64,000 bases of DNA from Xylanimonas allomyrinae (GTDB taxonomy: Bacteria; Actinomycetota; Actinomycetes; Actinomycetales; Cellulomonadaceae): NCBI RefSeq assembly GCF_004135345.1, contig NZ_CP035495.1:558001-622000 (forward strand), in the 5' to 3' direction. The notes below the pieces were generated by a model that was given only the letters and a program-made list of their open reading frames with translations, did not search any database and was not told the DNA's origin. The position numbers and the translations under genes were made by a program. Positions 1 to 7,383 of the stretch are shown in pieces; positions within the stretch are counted from its first letter, which is position 1, and every line of letters begins with the position of its first letter.

Positions 1-1
1 G

Positions 2-472
2 TTCCGCTCCACGCTCGAAGAGGTGGGCGACGCCGCACTGCTGCTGCACGTGGTCGACGCGTCGCACCCCGACCCCGAGGGGCAGATCACCGCGGTGCGT
101 GAGGTGCTCGCGGAGATCCCCGGCATCGACGACGTCCCCGAGGTCGTCGTGCTCAACAAGGCCGACGTCGCCGACCCCACCGTCGTCGGGCGCATTCAGC
201 GGCGCGAGCCGCGCACCGTCGTCGTCTCGGCCCACACCGGCGAAGGCATCGCCGAGCTGCGCGCCCTGATCGCAGGCGAGCTGCCGAGGCCCGACGTCGC
301 GATCGACGTCGTCGTGCCCTACTCGCGCGGCGACCTGGTCCACCGCGTCCACCAGTCGGGCGAGATCGACCACGAGGAACACCTCGCGGCCGGGACGCTG
401 CTGCGCGGGCGCGTCGACGAGGCGCTCGCGGCCGAGCTCGAACGGGTGAAGGTCGTCACGACTGCCGGGTGA
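2..472 (+). CDS. hflX: GTPase HflX, C-terminal part (gene enters from the left edge)
   Basis: This is the last 156 codons of an HflX-type ribosome-associated GTPase; the reading frame is open to the window edge, so the start lies outside. The visible part opens with FRSTLEEV and LLHVVDASHPD, typical of the HflX GTPase domain. It then has the G4 motif NKAD (LNKADVAD) and a G5-like stretch VVSAHTGEGI, followed by the short C-terminal domain. HflX proteins bind the 50S subunit and split stalled ribosomes using GTP. G1-G3 are not in the window. A hairpin follows the stop codon. Confidence 0.9.
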   Translation, partial: FRSTLEEVGDAALLLHVVDASHPDPEGQITAVREVLAEIPGIDDVPEVVVLNKADVADPTVVGRIQRREPRTVVVSAHTGEGIAELRALIAGELPRPDVAIDVVVPYSRGDLVHRVHQSGEIDHEEHLAAGTLLRGRVDEALAAELERVKVVTTAG

Positions 473-474
473 AC

Positions 475-496
475 GCCGCGACCGTTCGGTCGCGGC
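475..496 (+). terminator. Hairpin terminator after hflX
   Basis: A perfect 9-bp stem (GCCGCGACC with GGTCGCGGC) closes on a GTTC loop three bases after the hflX stop. There is no T tract, which is common for actinobacterial terminators. Confidence 0.6.
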
Positions 497-546
497 CTCC
501 TGTGGACGGCGGGCGTCGGGTGCGTGGCGCGGTGCCCCGGCGTGCC

Positions 547-552
547 TAGGAT
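547..552 (+). promoter_or_regulatory. -10 box for a leaderless dinG-like transcript
   Basis: TAGGAT lies 6 bases before the GTG start at 559, with no ribosome binding site between them. Transcription would begin at or next to the start codon. The same arrangement recurs at many genes in this window. Confidence 0.5.
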
Positions 553-558
553 CGTCTG

Positions 559-2622
559 GTGACCACCGCCCCCGACGCCGCCGAGAGCGCCGACGCCGAG
601 GTCGCCTCGGTCGAGGAGCTGCTCGATCTCGCCGTCGCGCGGCTGGGCGGCGGGCGACGCGAGGGCCAGCACCGCATGGCGGTCGAGGTCGACGCGGCCG
701 TCGAGGGTCGGCGCCACCTCCTGGTCCAGGCCGGCACGGGCACCGGCAAGTCGCTCGGCTACCTCGTGCCGGCGGTGCGGCACGCCGTCCTCGCCGACGA
801 GCGCGTCATCGTGTCCACGGCGACGCTCGCGCTCCAGCGACAGGTGGTCACCCGCGACCTGCCGCTCGTCGCCGACGCCGTCGCCCCGCTGCTGCCGCGC
901 ACCCCGAAGGTCGCGCTGCTCAAGGGCTGGCACAACTACCTGTGCCGGCACAAGACGAGCGGCGGGTACCCCGCCGACGACGCGACGCTGTTCGACCTGT
1001 CCGCGCTCGCACCCGGAGAAGGCGCTGCGGACCACCCCGCCGAGGCCGGCAGGACCCACCGCGACGACGGGACGGCGTCGCTCGCAGACCACGTGCGGCG
1101 GCTGCACGCCTGGGCGCGCGAGACGGACAGCGGCGACCGGGACGAGCTCGTTCCAGGCGTCCCGGACCGGGCCTGGCGTCAGGTCTCGGTCACCTCGCTC
1201 GAATGCCTCGGGCAGCGCTGCCCGCTGCTCGCCGAGTGCTTCCCCGAGCAGGCGCGCGCAGCGGCGCGCGAGGCCGACGTCGTCGTCACCAACCACGCCA
1301 TGCTCGGCATCGCCGTCTCGGGGAACCCGGGCGTGCTGCCCGAGCACGGCGTCGTGATCGTCGACGAGGCGCACGAGCTCGCCGACCGTGTCACCTCGGC
1401 GGCGACGGTCGACCTGTCGCTGACGACCATCGAGCACGCGGCGCGGCTCGCACGCCGCCACGCCGCCACCGAGACCACGCAGCTCGACGCAGCGGCGCAG
1501 GCGTTCGGCTCTCTCGTCGCCCAGGCACCCGCGGGCACCTTCCCGCTGGGCCTGCCCGACGACCTGCGTACCGCGGTCTCAGCCGTGCGAGACGCGGCAC
1601 GCGAGCTGCTGACACGCGTCAAGCCCGACGGCAAGGCCAAGGACACCCCGCCCAACGGGGGGTCCAAGATGGCGCAGTCCGCGGTGCTCCAGCTCTTCGA
1701 GGTCGCCGAGCGCATGGCCGCCGAGGACACGTCGGGCGACGTGCTGTGGTGCGCCCGCCCCGGCGAAGGGCCAGGATCGGGCTGGGGTGACGGCGTCTCC
1801 CGGCTGCACGCGGCGCCGCTCCACGTCGCCGGGCTCATCCGGGCAGGCCTGCTGGCGGAGTCGGCGGGTGTCTTCACGTCGGCGACGCTCACCCTGGGTG
1901 GCCGGTTCGACGCCGTCGCCGGGTCGCTCGGCCTCGGCCGCGACGGCGACGAGGGTGGGGACTGGACGGGCATCGACGTCGGCAGCCCGTTCGACTACCC
2001 CCGCCAGGGCATCCTCTATGTCGCCCGCCACCTGCCGGCACCGGGCCGCGAGCCCACCACCGAGGCCCAGTTCGACGAGATCGCCGGGCTCATCGAGGCC
2101 GCCGGCGGGCGCACGCTCGGGCTGTTCTCCTCGCGGCGCGCGGTCGACGCCGCCGCCGAGGCCATGCGTGCGCGGCTCGACGTCCCCGTGCTCGCGCAGG
2201 GTGACGACCAGCTCCCCACGCTCGTGCAGCAGTTCGCCGCGGACCCTGCCACGTGCCTGTTCGGGACGCTCTCGCTGTGGCAGGGCGTCGATGTCCCCGG
2301 GGCCTCGTGCCAGCTCGTGCTCATCGACCGCATCCCGTTCCCGCGCCCTGACGACCCCGTGCGCTCGGCGCGTGCGCGCGCCGTCGAGCAGTCCGGGGGC
2401 AACGGGTTCATGCAGGTCTCCGCGACGCATGCCGCGCTCCTGCTCGCCCAGGGTGCCGGGAGGCTGATCCGCACCACGGATGACCGTGGCGTCGTCGCGG
2501 TGCTCGATCCGCGCCTCGTGACCGCGCGCTACGGCACCTTCTTGACACGGTCGATGCCGGACTTCTGGCCCACGACCGACACTGCAGTCGTGCGTGCTGC
2601 GCTGCGCCGACTCGACACCTAG
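559..2622 (+). CDS. dinG: ATP-dependent DNA helicase, DinG/XPD-like (Fe-S superfamily 2)
   Basis: 687 aa. It has a Walker A motif QAGTGTGKS (about residues 57-65), a DEAH box in VIVDEAHEL (about 269), motif-like TSATLTLGG, and the C-terminal helicase motifs WQGVDVPG and QGAGRLIR. Four cysteines (132 in NYLC, then 216, 221 and 227) are spaced like the 4Fe-4S ligands of DinG/XPD helicases. The family unwinds DNA 5' to 3' and acts on D-loops, R-loops and G4 structures. The GTG start is chosen because a -10 box sits directly upstream and no upstream start fits. The gene stands alone between two hairpins. No SOS box was seen in front of it, so damage control as for E. coli dinG is not supported here. 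Confidence 0.9.
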   Translation: MTTAPDAAESADAEVASVEELLDLAVARLGGGRREGQHRMAVEVDAAVEGRRHLLVQAGTGTGKSLGYLVPAVRHAVLADERVIVSTATLALQRQVVTRDLPLVADAVAPLLPRTPKVALLKGWHNYLCRHKTSGGYPADDATLFDLSALAPGEGAADHPAEAGRTHRDDGTASLADHVRRLHAWARETDSGDRDELVPGVPDRAWRQVSVTSLECLGQRCPLLAECFPEQARAAAREADVVVTNHAMLGIAVSGNPGVLPEHGVVIVDEAHELADRVTSAATVDLSLTTIEHAARLARRHAATETTQLDAAAQAFGSLVAQAPAGTFPLGLPDDLRTAVSAVRDAARELLTRVKPDGKAKDTPPNGGSKMAQSAVLQLFEVAERMAAEDTSGDVLWCARPGEGPGSGWGDGVSRLHAAPLHVAGLIRAGLLAESAGVFTSATLTLGGRFDAVAGSLGLGRDGDEGGDWTGIDVGSPFDYPRQGILYVARHLPAPGREPTTEAQFDEIAGLIEAAGGRTLGLFSSRRAVDAAAEAMRARLDVPVLAQGDDQLPTLVQQFAADPATCLFGTLSLWQGVDVPGASCQLVLIDRIPFPRPDDPVRSARARAVEQSGGNGFMQVSATHAALLLAQGAGRLIRTTDDRGVVAVLDPRLVTARYGTFLTRSMPDFWPTTDTAVVRAALRRLDT

Positions 2623-2627
2623 TCTGG

Positions 2628-2661
2628 GCGGCGGCACGGTCCTCCGGGACCGGGCCGCCGC
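2628..2661 (+). terminator. Strong hairpin terminator between dinG and ldh
   Basis: An outer 8-bp stem (GCGGCGGC/GCCGCCGC), one A-G mismatch and an inner 6-bp stem (CGGTCC/GGACCG) close on a TCCG loop, starting 6 bases after the dinG stop. A TAGTCT that could be the ldh -10 box overlaps the stop codon at 2620-2625. Confidence 0.75.
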
Positions 2662-2682
2662 ACGCCACCCACGGAGGACCAC

Positions 2683-3651
2683 GTGACCGTTCCCGCTCTG
2701 CGGAGCACCACCACCAAGCTTGCGATCGTCGGCGCCGGCGCGGTGGGGTCGACCCTCGCCTATGCCGCGCTGATGCGCGGGACGGCGCGCACCGTCGCAC
2801 TGCTCGACGTGAACCGGCAGAAGGTGGAGGCCGAGGTCCTCGACCTCCAGCACGGCATGATGTTCATCCCGCCCGCCGAGATCGTCGGATCCGACGACGT
2901 CGAGGTGTGCCGCGGTGCGGACGTCGTCGTCATCACCGCGGGAGCCAAGCAGCAGCCGGGCCAGACGCGGCTCGACCTCGCAGAGGCCACCATCGGGCTG
3001 ACGAAGAAGATCCTCCCCGGCCTGCTCGACGTCGCGCCCGACGCGATCTACATCATGGTCACCAACCCCGTCGACATCGTCACCTATGCCGCGCAGAAGA
3101 TCTCCGGCCTCCCGCGCGAACGAGTCTTCGGCTCGGGAACCGTGCTCGACTCCTCGCGCCTGCGTGCCGCCCTCGCCCTTCACTGCGGCGTCGCAGTGGG
3201 CAACGTGCACGCCTACATCGCAGGCGAGCACGGCGACTCCGAGATCGTGCTGTGGAGCTCGGCGACCATCGGCGGCGTGCCCTTGCTCGAATGGAAGGCC
3301 CTGCCCGGGCGCGGCGAGCTCGGCGAGACCGAGCGCGCAGCCATCGCGCACGAGGTCGTCGACTCCGCCTACCGGATCATCGCCGGCAAGGGGGCGACCA
3401 ACTACGCCGTCGGCCTGGCATCGACCCGCATCATCGAGGCCGTGCTCAAGAACGAGCACCGCGTCCTGACCGTCTCCTCGCGTCTCGACGACTACTACGG
3501 CGTGACCGACGTATGCCTGTCGGTCCCGTCCGTCGTGGACCGTCGGGGGGTGCCGGAGGTGCTGCGGGTGCCGCTGTCCGATGCGGAGATCGCGGGGCTG
3601 ACGGCGTCGGCCGAGAGCATGAAGGCGGTCCAGAAGCGGTTCGGACTGTAG
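2683..3651 (+). CDS. ldh: L-lactate dehydrogenase
   Basis: 322 aa, the usual length. It reduces pyruvate to L-lactate with NADH in the cytoplasm. The N-terminal Rossmann motif is GAGAVGSTLAY (about residues 17-27). The active-site loop AKQQPGQTRLDL has Gln at the lactate/malate discriminating position and the catalytic Arg in TRLD. TNPVDIVTY follows, and the catalytic His is in GEHGDSE. A GGAGGA Shine-Dalgarno lies 6 bases before the GTG start. The gene is monocistronic, facing lexA across a repeat-rich gap. A run of six G near 3544-3549 is intact and in frame. Confidence 0.95.
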   Translation: MTVPALRSTTTKLAIVGAGAVGSTLAYAALMRGTARTVALLDVNRQKVEAEVLDLQHGMMFIPPAEIVGSDDVEVCRGADVVVITAGAKQQPGQTRLDLAEATIGLTKKILPGLLDVAPDAIYIMVTNPVDIVTYAAQKISGLPRERVFGSGTVLDSSRLRAALALHCGVAVGNVHAYIAGEHGDSEIVLWSSATIGGVPLLEWKALPGRGELGETERAAIAHEVVDSAYRIIAGKGATNYAVGLASTRIIEAVLKNEHRVLTVSSRLDDYYGVTDVCLSVPSVVDRRGVPEVLRVPLSDAEIAGLTASAESMKAVQKRFGL

Positions 3652-3742
3652 GTCGCAGCGTCGCCGGTGCGGCACGCGTGACCGACCGTCCTCGAGGACT
3701 GGCCGCGATCCTTCGGCGCTGGGGTTCACGGGGCGGCGGTGC

Positions 3743-3974
3743 CGATCTCGCGCGCCCCGTCTGAACGCGCCCTGTCTCATCGGCGCACCCGTCTCGACGC
3801 GCCCTGCCTCGGCGCGCTCGTTTCGGCGCACCAGTTTCGGCGCGCTCGTTTCGGCGCGCCCGTTTCGGCGCGCCCTGCCTCGGCGCGCTCGTTTCGGCGC
3901 GCCCGTTTCAGCGCGCCCGTTTCGGCGCGCCCGTTTCGGCGCACCCGTTTCAGCGCACCCTGTCTCTGCGCGCG
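3743..3974. repeat. 14-bp tandem repeat block (about 16 units)
   Basis: This fills most of the 389-base gap between the convergent ldh and lexA genes. The unit is GTTTCGGCGCGCCC with variants (GCCTCGGCGCGCTC, GTTTCAGCGCGCCC, GTTTCGGCGCACCC) and occasional 15-base units. About 16 copies lie head to tail, the central ones nearly identical. Each unit contains the palindrome GGCGCGCC or a one-base variant. The unit length is not a multiple of three, so reading frames through it rotate. I see no gene in 3652-4040. Confidence 0.85.
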
Positions 3975-4040
3975 CAGAGGGCGGGCGCGACGCGCCCTGG
4001 CTGGTGCGCGCGTCCGGTCACGCACGCTCGACGGTCTCCG

Positions 4041-4832
4041 TCAGAGTGCGCGCAGCACCGCGACGACACGGCCGAGAATCTGGGCCTCGTCTCCGGGGAT
4101 CGGCGCGTACGCCGGGTTCTGCGGCAACAGCCACAGGTGCCCGTGGTCCCGCTTGAATGTCTTCACCGTCGCCTCGCCGTCGATCATCGCGGCCACGACC
4201 TCGCCGTTCTCCGCGACGGGCTGTCGCCGCACCACGACCCAGTCGCCGTCGCAGATCGCGGCGTCGACCATGGAGTCGCCCTGCACCTTGAGCAAGAACA
4301 GGTCACCGTCGCCGACGAGCTGGCGGGGGAGTGGGAACACGTCCTCGACGAGCTGTTCGGCCAGAATCGGGCCACCGGCCGCGATGCGCCCGACGACGGG
4401 CACGTACGACGGTGCGGCGAGCTGCTCGTCGTCGAGGCCCACGTCGAGACCGGCGACGAGTCCTGCCGCCGGGTGTGCCTCGCGGCCGGCGGAGGGAGCG
4501 GCCGTCTGTGCACCGCCTGTGTCGTCGCTGTCGGCAGCGGACGGGTCGACGACCTCCATCGCACGCGGCCGGTTCGGGTCGCGGCGTAGGTAGCCCTTGC
4601 GCTCAAGGGTCATGAGCTGATGCTTGACCGACGAGGGGCTCGCCAGCCCGACGGCCTCGCCGATCTCACGCATCGTGGGCGGATACCCACGGGTCTCGAC
4701 CGAGGTGCGAATCGTCTCGAGGACGCGCTGCTGCCGCGGGGTCAGACCGCGCTTCGACCCCGGATCGGGAAGCGTGCTCACCGTCGCCAGCCCAGGGGCG
4801 CCCGTCCCCGTGCTCGTCGTGCGACCCGTCAT
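4041..4832 (-). CDS. lexA: SOS repressor LexA
   Basis: 263 aa. The N-terminal winged helix-turn-helix runs from about residue 30 ([10 protein letters not shown]) to 90 and includes the recognition helix [10 protein letters not shown] linker of about 50 residues follows, then the S24-type autoprotease domain. The cleavage site is Ala152-Gly153 in RIAAGGPI, the catalytic Ser is 187 (QGDSMVD) and the Lys is 224 (ATVKTFK). LexA represses DNA-damage genes until RecA filaments trigger self-cleavage. The ATG at 4832 is chosen because the homologous N-terminus begins near there; the frame is open further upstream through promoter sequence. Its own promoter holds an SOS box, so it should be autoregulated. 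Confidence 0.95.
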   Translation of the reverse strand: MTGRTTSTGTGAPGLATVSTLPDPGSKRGLTPRQQRVLETIRTSVETRGYPPTMREIGEAVGLASPSSVKHQLMTLERKGYLRRDPNRPRAMEVVDPSAADSDDTGGAQTAAPSAGREAHPAAGLVAGLDVGLDDEQLAAPSYVPVVGRIAAGGPILAEQLVEDVFPLPRQLVGDGDLFLLKVQGDSMVDAAICDGDWVVVRRQPVAENGEVVAAMIDGEATVKTFKRDHGHLWLLPQNPAYAPIPGDEAQILGRVVAVLRAL

Positions 4833-4944
4833 GACCTCTCCGTCCGTCGTCGTTCGCACACCCTTCGCGGGTGCGCGTCTGCCTCGTCGGTGGTGACCGT
4901 CCGGCGACCGTCTGACGACCTTTGTTTGTGCTGGTCGTAGGCCC

Positions 4945-4985
4945 AGCCTAGGGCACGAGTCCCGCGGGATCAAACACGTGTTCGA
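4945..4985 (-). promoter_or_regulatory. lexA promoter with SOS box over the -35
   Basis: On the minus strand an SOS box TCGAACACGTGTTTGA (4970-4985) overlaps a -35 TTGATC (4968-4973). After a 17-bp spacer comes a -10 TAGGCT (4945-4950). The predicted start near 4938 gives a leader of about 105 bases. Confidence 0.75.
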
Positions 4986-5035
4986 CGCGTGTCTCGACAT
5001 TGTCGGCGGGCCGTGTCATGCTACAGGTGTTCTAA

Positions 5036-5065
5036 CGAACGCCTGTTCTAACGAACCGGTGTTCG
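5036..5065 (+). promoter_or_regulatory. Two tandem SOS boxes upstream of the LysM gene
   Basis: CGAAC-GCCT-GTTCT (5036-5049) and the perfect CGAAC-CGGT-GTTCG (5052-5065) match the actinobacterial/Bacillus LexA site CGAAC-N4-GTTCG. They lie 28-58 bases before the LysM start, so LexA bound here would block that promoter. Confidence 0.8.
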
Positions 5066-5093
5066 AAGCCGAAGACCGACCCCGGAGGATCTC

Positions 5094-5471
5094 ATGGCCG
5101 CCATGACCGTCAGCCCTGCGGCTCGTACGTTCCCGTCCGCCCCGCGTGGGGTGTCGATGCCCCACGGCGCCTTCGGGCTGGGTGGCCTGCGGCTGACGGT
5201 GCGCGGACGGGTGGTGCTGATCGCCGTCGCCGTGCTGGTCTCGGGCGCGTTCCTCGGGCTGGGTGGGCGCGCCTTCGCGTCCGATCCGGGACGTCCGACC
5301 GAAGTCACGGTCCATACTGTCGCACCGGGGGAGACTCTGTGGGGCTACGCGCGGCAGGTCGCCGCGCCCGGTGAGGACGTGCGCGATGTCGTGGCACACC
5401 TGCTCGACCTCAACGAACTGAGCTCGGTGGCACTCACCGTCGGCCAGACCATCCTCCTTCCCGCCGCCTGA
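5094..5471 (+). CDS. SOS-controlled LysM membrane protein, ChiZ/YneA-like division suppressor
   Basis: 125 aa: a basic N-terminus, one membrane helix (about residues 40-62, VVLIAVAVLVSGAFLGLGG), then a LysM domain to the end (VHTVAPGETLWGYAR through LTVGQTILLP). LysM binds peptidoglycan. The position between lexA and nrdR equals that of mycobacterial Rv2719c (ChiZ), an SOS-induced inhibitor of division. Bacillus YneA has the same TM-LysM plan. Function as a damage-induced division suppressor is therefore inferred from context, domain plan and the two SOS boxes; no hydrolase domain is visible. GGAGGA lies 5 bases before the ATG. Confidence 0.8.
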   Translation: MAAMTVSPAARTFPSAPRGVSMPHGAFGLGGLRLTVRGRVVLIAVAVLVSGAFLGLGGRAFASDPGRPTEVTVHTVAPGETLWGYARQVAAPGEDVRDVVAHLLDLNELSSVALTVGQTILLPAA

Positions 5472-5518
5472 CCAGCGAATGTGCTGAGATGTGCGCACTC
5501 ACGGTGCGCCGCGCCCGG

Positions 5519-5524
5519 TAGTCT
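5519..5524 (+). promoter_or_regulatory. -10 box for leaderless nrdR
   Basis: TAGTCT lies 7 bases before the nrdR ATG (5532), with no Shine-Dalgarno. nrdR may thus be transcribed separately from the SOS-controlled gene upstream. Confidence 0.5.
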
Positions 5525-5531
5525 CACGGGC

Positions 5532-6032
5532 ATGCACTGCCCGTTCTGCCGTCACCCCGACTCACGTGTGGTCGATTCGCGAACCTCAGACGATGGCTCG
5601 GTGATCCGTCGTCGCCGCCAGTGCCCGTCATGCGGACGCCGGTTCACGACGCTCGAGACAGCGAGCCTGTCGGTGGTCAAGCGGTCCGGTGCAACAGAGC
5701 CCTTCAGCCGCGACAAGATCGTGCTGGGCGTGCGCAAGGCGTGCCAGGGTCGGCCGGTGAGCGAGGACGACCTGGCGATCCTCGCCCAGAAGGTCGAGGA
5801 GACCCTCCGCCAGCAGGGCAGCGCCGAGATCGACGCGTACGAGATCGGACTGGCGATCTTGGGCCCGCTGAGGGACCTCGACGAGGTCGCCTACCTGCGC
5901 TTCGCGAGCGTCTACCAGGCGTTCGAGTCCCTCGAGGACTTCGAGAGCGCGATCACGTCGCTGCGCGCCGAGCACGCCGACCGACTGACCGACGACGAGG
6001 CGACGACGTCGGAGCCGAACCGGAAGGGCTGA
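5532..6032 (+). CDS. nrdR: Transcriptional repressor NrdR
   Basis: 166 aa. The N-terminal zinc ribbon has CPFC and CPSC pairs (start [17 protein letters not shown]), followed by an ATP-cone domain ([16 protein letters not shown] through [14 protein letters not shown]). NrdR senses ATP/dATP and represses ribonucleotide reductase genes. The ATG at 5532 begins exactly at the conserved N-terminus; the frame extends upstream but without homology. It is convergent with serA, 4 bases apart. Confidence 0.95.
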   Translation: MHCPFCRHPDSRVVDSRTSDDGSVIRRRRQCPSCGRRFTTLETASLSVVKRSGATEPFSRDKIVLGVRKACQGRPVSEDDLAILAQKVEETLRQQGSAEIDAYEIGLAILGPLRDLDEVAYLRFASVYQAFESLEDFESAITSLRAEHADRLTDDEATTSEPNRKG

Positions 6033-6036
6033 GCCC

Positions 6037-7278
6037 TCAGGCCCCAGCGGCCGGGCCCGGAGGGAACTCGGGACGGTCGAATGCGTCCCGGATCCGCAGG
6101 CGCACCGTGGTCGCCATCTCCTGAAGCTTGGCCGAAGCCCCGCGCTGGGCGACGTCGGAGATGTCGGTGACGACGTAGCCGACGTCGCCGCGCGTGGCGA
6201 GAACCTGGCCCTCGATGTTGGCGCCGTGCTCGGCGAAGACCTGGTTGACTGCGGCCAGGACGCCAGGCACGTTGCGGTGCAGCACCATGATGCGGCCGAC
6301 GCCCGTGGGAGCGAGCTGGAGGTTGGGCAGGTTGACGCTCAGCATGGTCGAGCCCGTGGCGAGGTAGTCGCGCAGCTTGCCGGCGACGAACTCGCCGATC
6401 GCCTCCTGCGCCTCCTCGGTCGAGCCGCCCACATGGGGCGTCAGGATGACGTTCGGCAGCCCCCGCAGCGGCGAGTCGAACTCGTCGCCGCGCTTCTTCG
6501 GCTCGGTGGGGAACACGTCGACGGCGGCGCCCGCAAGGTGCCCCGACTCGATCGCGGCGCGCAACGCCTCGACGTCGACGACGAAACCCCGTGACAGGTT
6601 GAGGAAGATCGCCCCTGGCCGCATGCGCTCGAAGAGGTCCGAACCGAAGAAGCCGGCGTTGCCCGGCCTGCCGTCGACGTGGATGGTCACGGCGTCCGCG
6701 ACCTCGAGCAGCTCCTCGATGCTGCGCACCCGGCGTGCGTTGCCGAGCGAGAGCTTCTCCTGCACGTCGTAGAAGACCACGCGCATTCCCAGGTTCTCGG
6801 CGAGCACCGAGAGCTGTGAGCCGATGTTGCCGTAGCCGATGATGCCGAGCGTGCGGCCGCGCACCTCGTGGGCGCCGTCGGCCGTCTTGTCCCAGACGCC
6901 GTCGTGGAGCGCCTTGTCGCGCACCGACAGGCGTCGGGTCAGCGAGATGATCTCGGCGAGCGCGAGCTCGACGACCGAACGGGTGTTGGAGTACGGCGCG
7001 TTGAAGACCGCGACACCGTGAGACGTGGCCGCGGCCAGGTCGATCTGGTTGGTGCCGATCGAGAACGTGCCGACGGCCACGAGGCCGGGGGACGACTCGA
7101 GGACCTTGCGGGTGACCGTGGTCTTGGACCGGATCCCGAGGACGTGGACCCCGTCGAGCGCCTCGATCAGCTCGGCTTCGTCGAGTGCGCCGGAGCGCGT
7201 CTCGACCTCGAACCCCGCGTGACGCAGGATCTCGGTGGCGACGGGATGGACGTTCTCGAGGAGAAGGGCTCGCAACAC
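6037..7278 (-). CDS. serA: D-3-phosphoglycerate dehydrogenase, E. coli-type with C-terminal ACT domain
   Basis: 413 aa. It oxidises 3-phosphoglycerate, the first step of serine synthesis. The N-terminus is RALLLENVHP. The Rossmann motif is GRTLGIIGYGNIGSQL, the catalytic Arg is in NLSRGFVVD, the Glu in PTEPKKRG, and the His in LTPHVGGSTEEAQ. A C-terminal ACT domain (IMVLHRNVPGVLAAVN) suggests serine feedback. The length and PKKRGDEF segment fit the E. coli class, not the long 525-residue actinobacterial class. The GTG at 7278 is chosen at the family start; an ATG at 7356 would add 26 unrelated residues. Confidence 0.9.
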   Translation of the reverse strand: MLRALLLENVHPVATEILRHAGFEVETRSGALDEAELIEALDGVHVLGIRSKTTVTRKVLESSPGLVAVGTFSIGTNQIDLAAATSHGVAVFNAPYSNTRSVVELALAEIISLTRRLSVRDKALHDGVWDKTADGAHEVRGRTLGIIGYGNIGSQLSVLAENLGMRVVFYDVQEKLSLGNARRVRSIEELLEVADAVTIHVDGRPGNAGFFGSDLFERMRPGAIFLNLSRGFVVDVEALRAAIESGHLAGAAVDVFPTEPKKRGDEFDSPLRGLPNVILTPHVGGSTEEAQEAIGEFVAGKLRDYLATGSTMLSVNLPNLQLAPTGVGRIMVLHRNVPGVLAAVNQVFAEHGANIEGQVLATRGDVGYVVTDISDVAQRGASAKLQEMATTVRLRIRDAFDRPEFPPGPAAGA

Positions 7279-7383
7279 GCCCCCATGGTGCTCCCTGAGG
7301 CGAGCCGCGTCCAAACCCGTCTCACGCTGTCCCACTCCGGTGTCGCCGGGCGTCACCCCGCCGGATGGCCTCGAGGGACGGGA

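Noticed and set aside
3777-4025. An 82-codon minus-strand reading frame through the 14-bp repeat
   Set aside because: It merely translates the repeat (RRNxRAETGAP-like), has no Shine-Dalgarno and no homology, and the 14-base unit shifts frame every copy.
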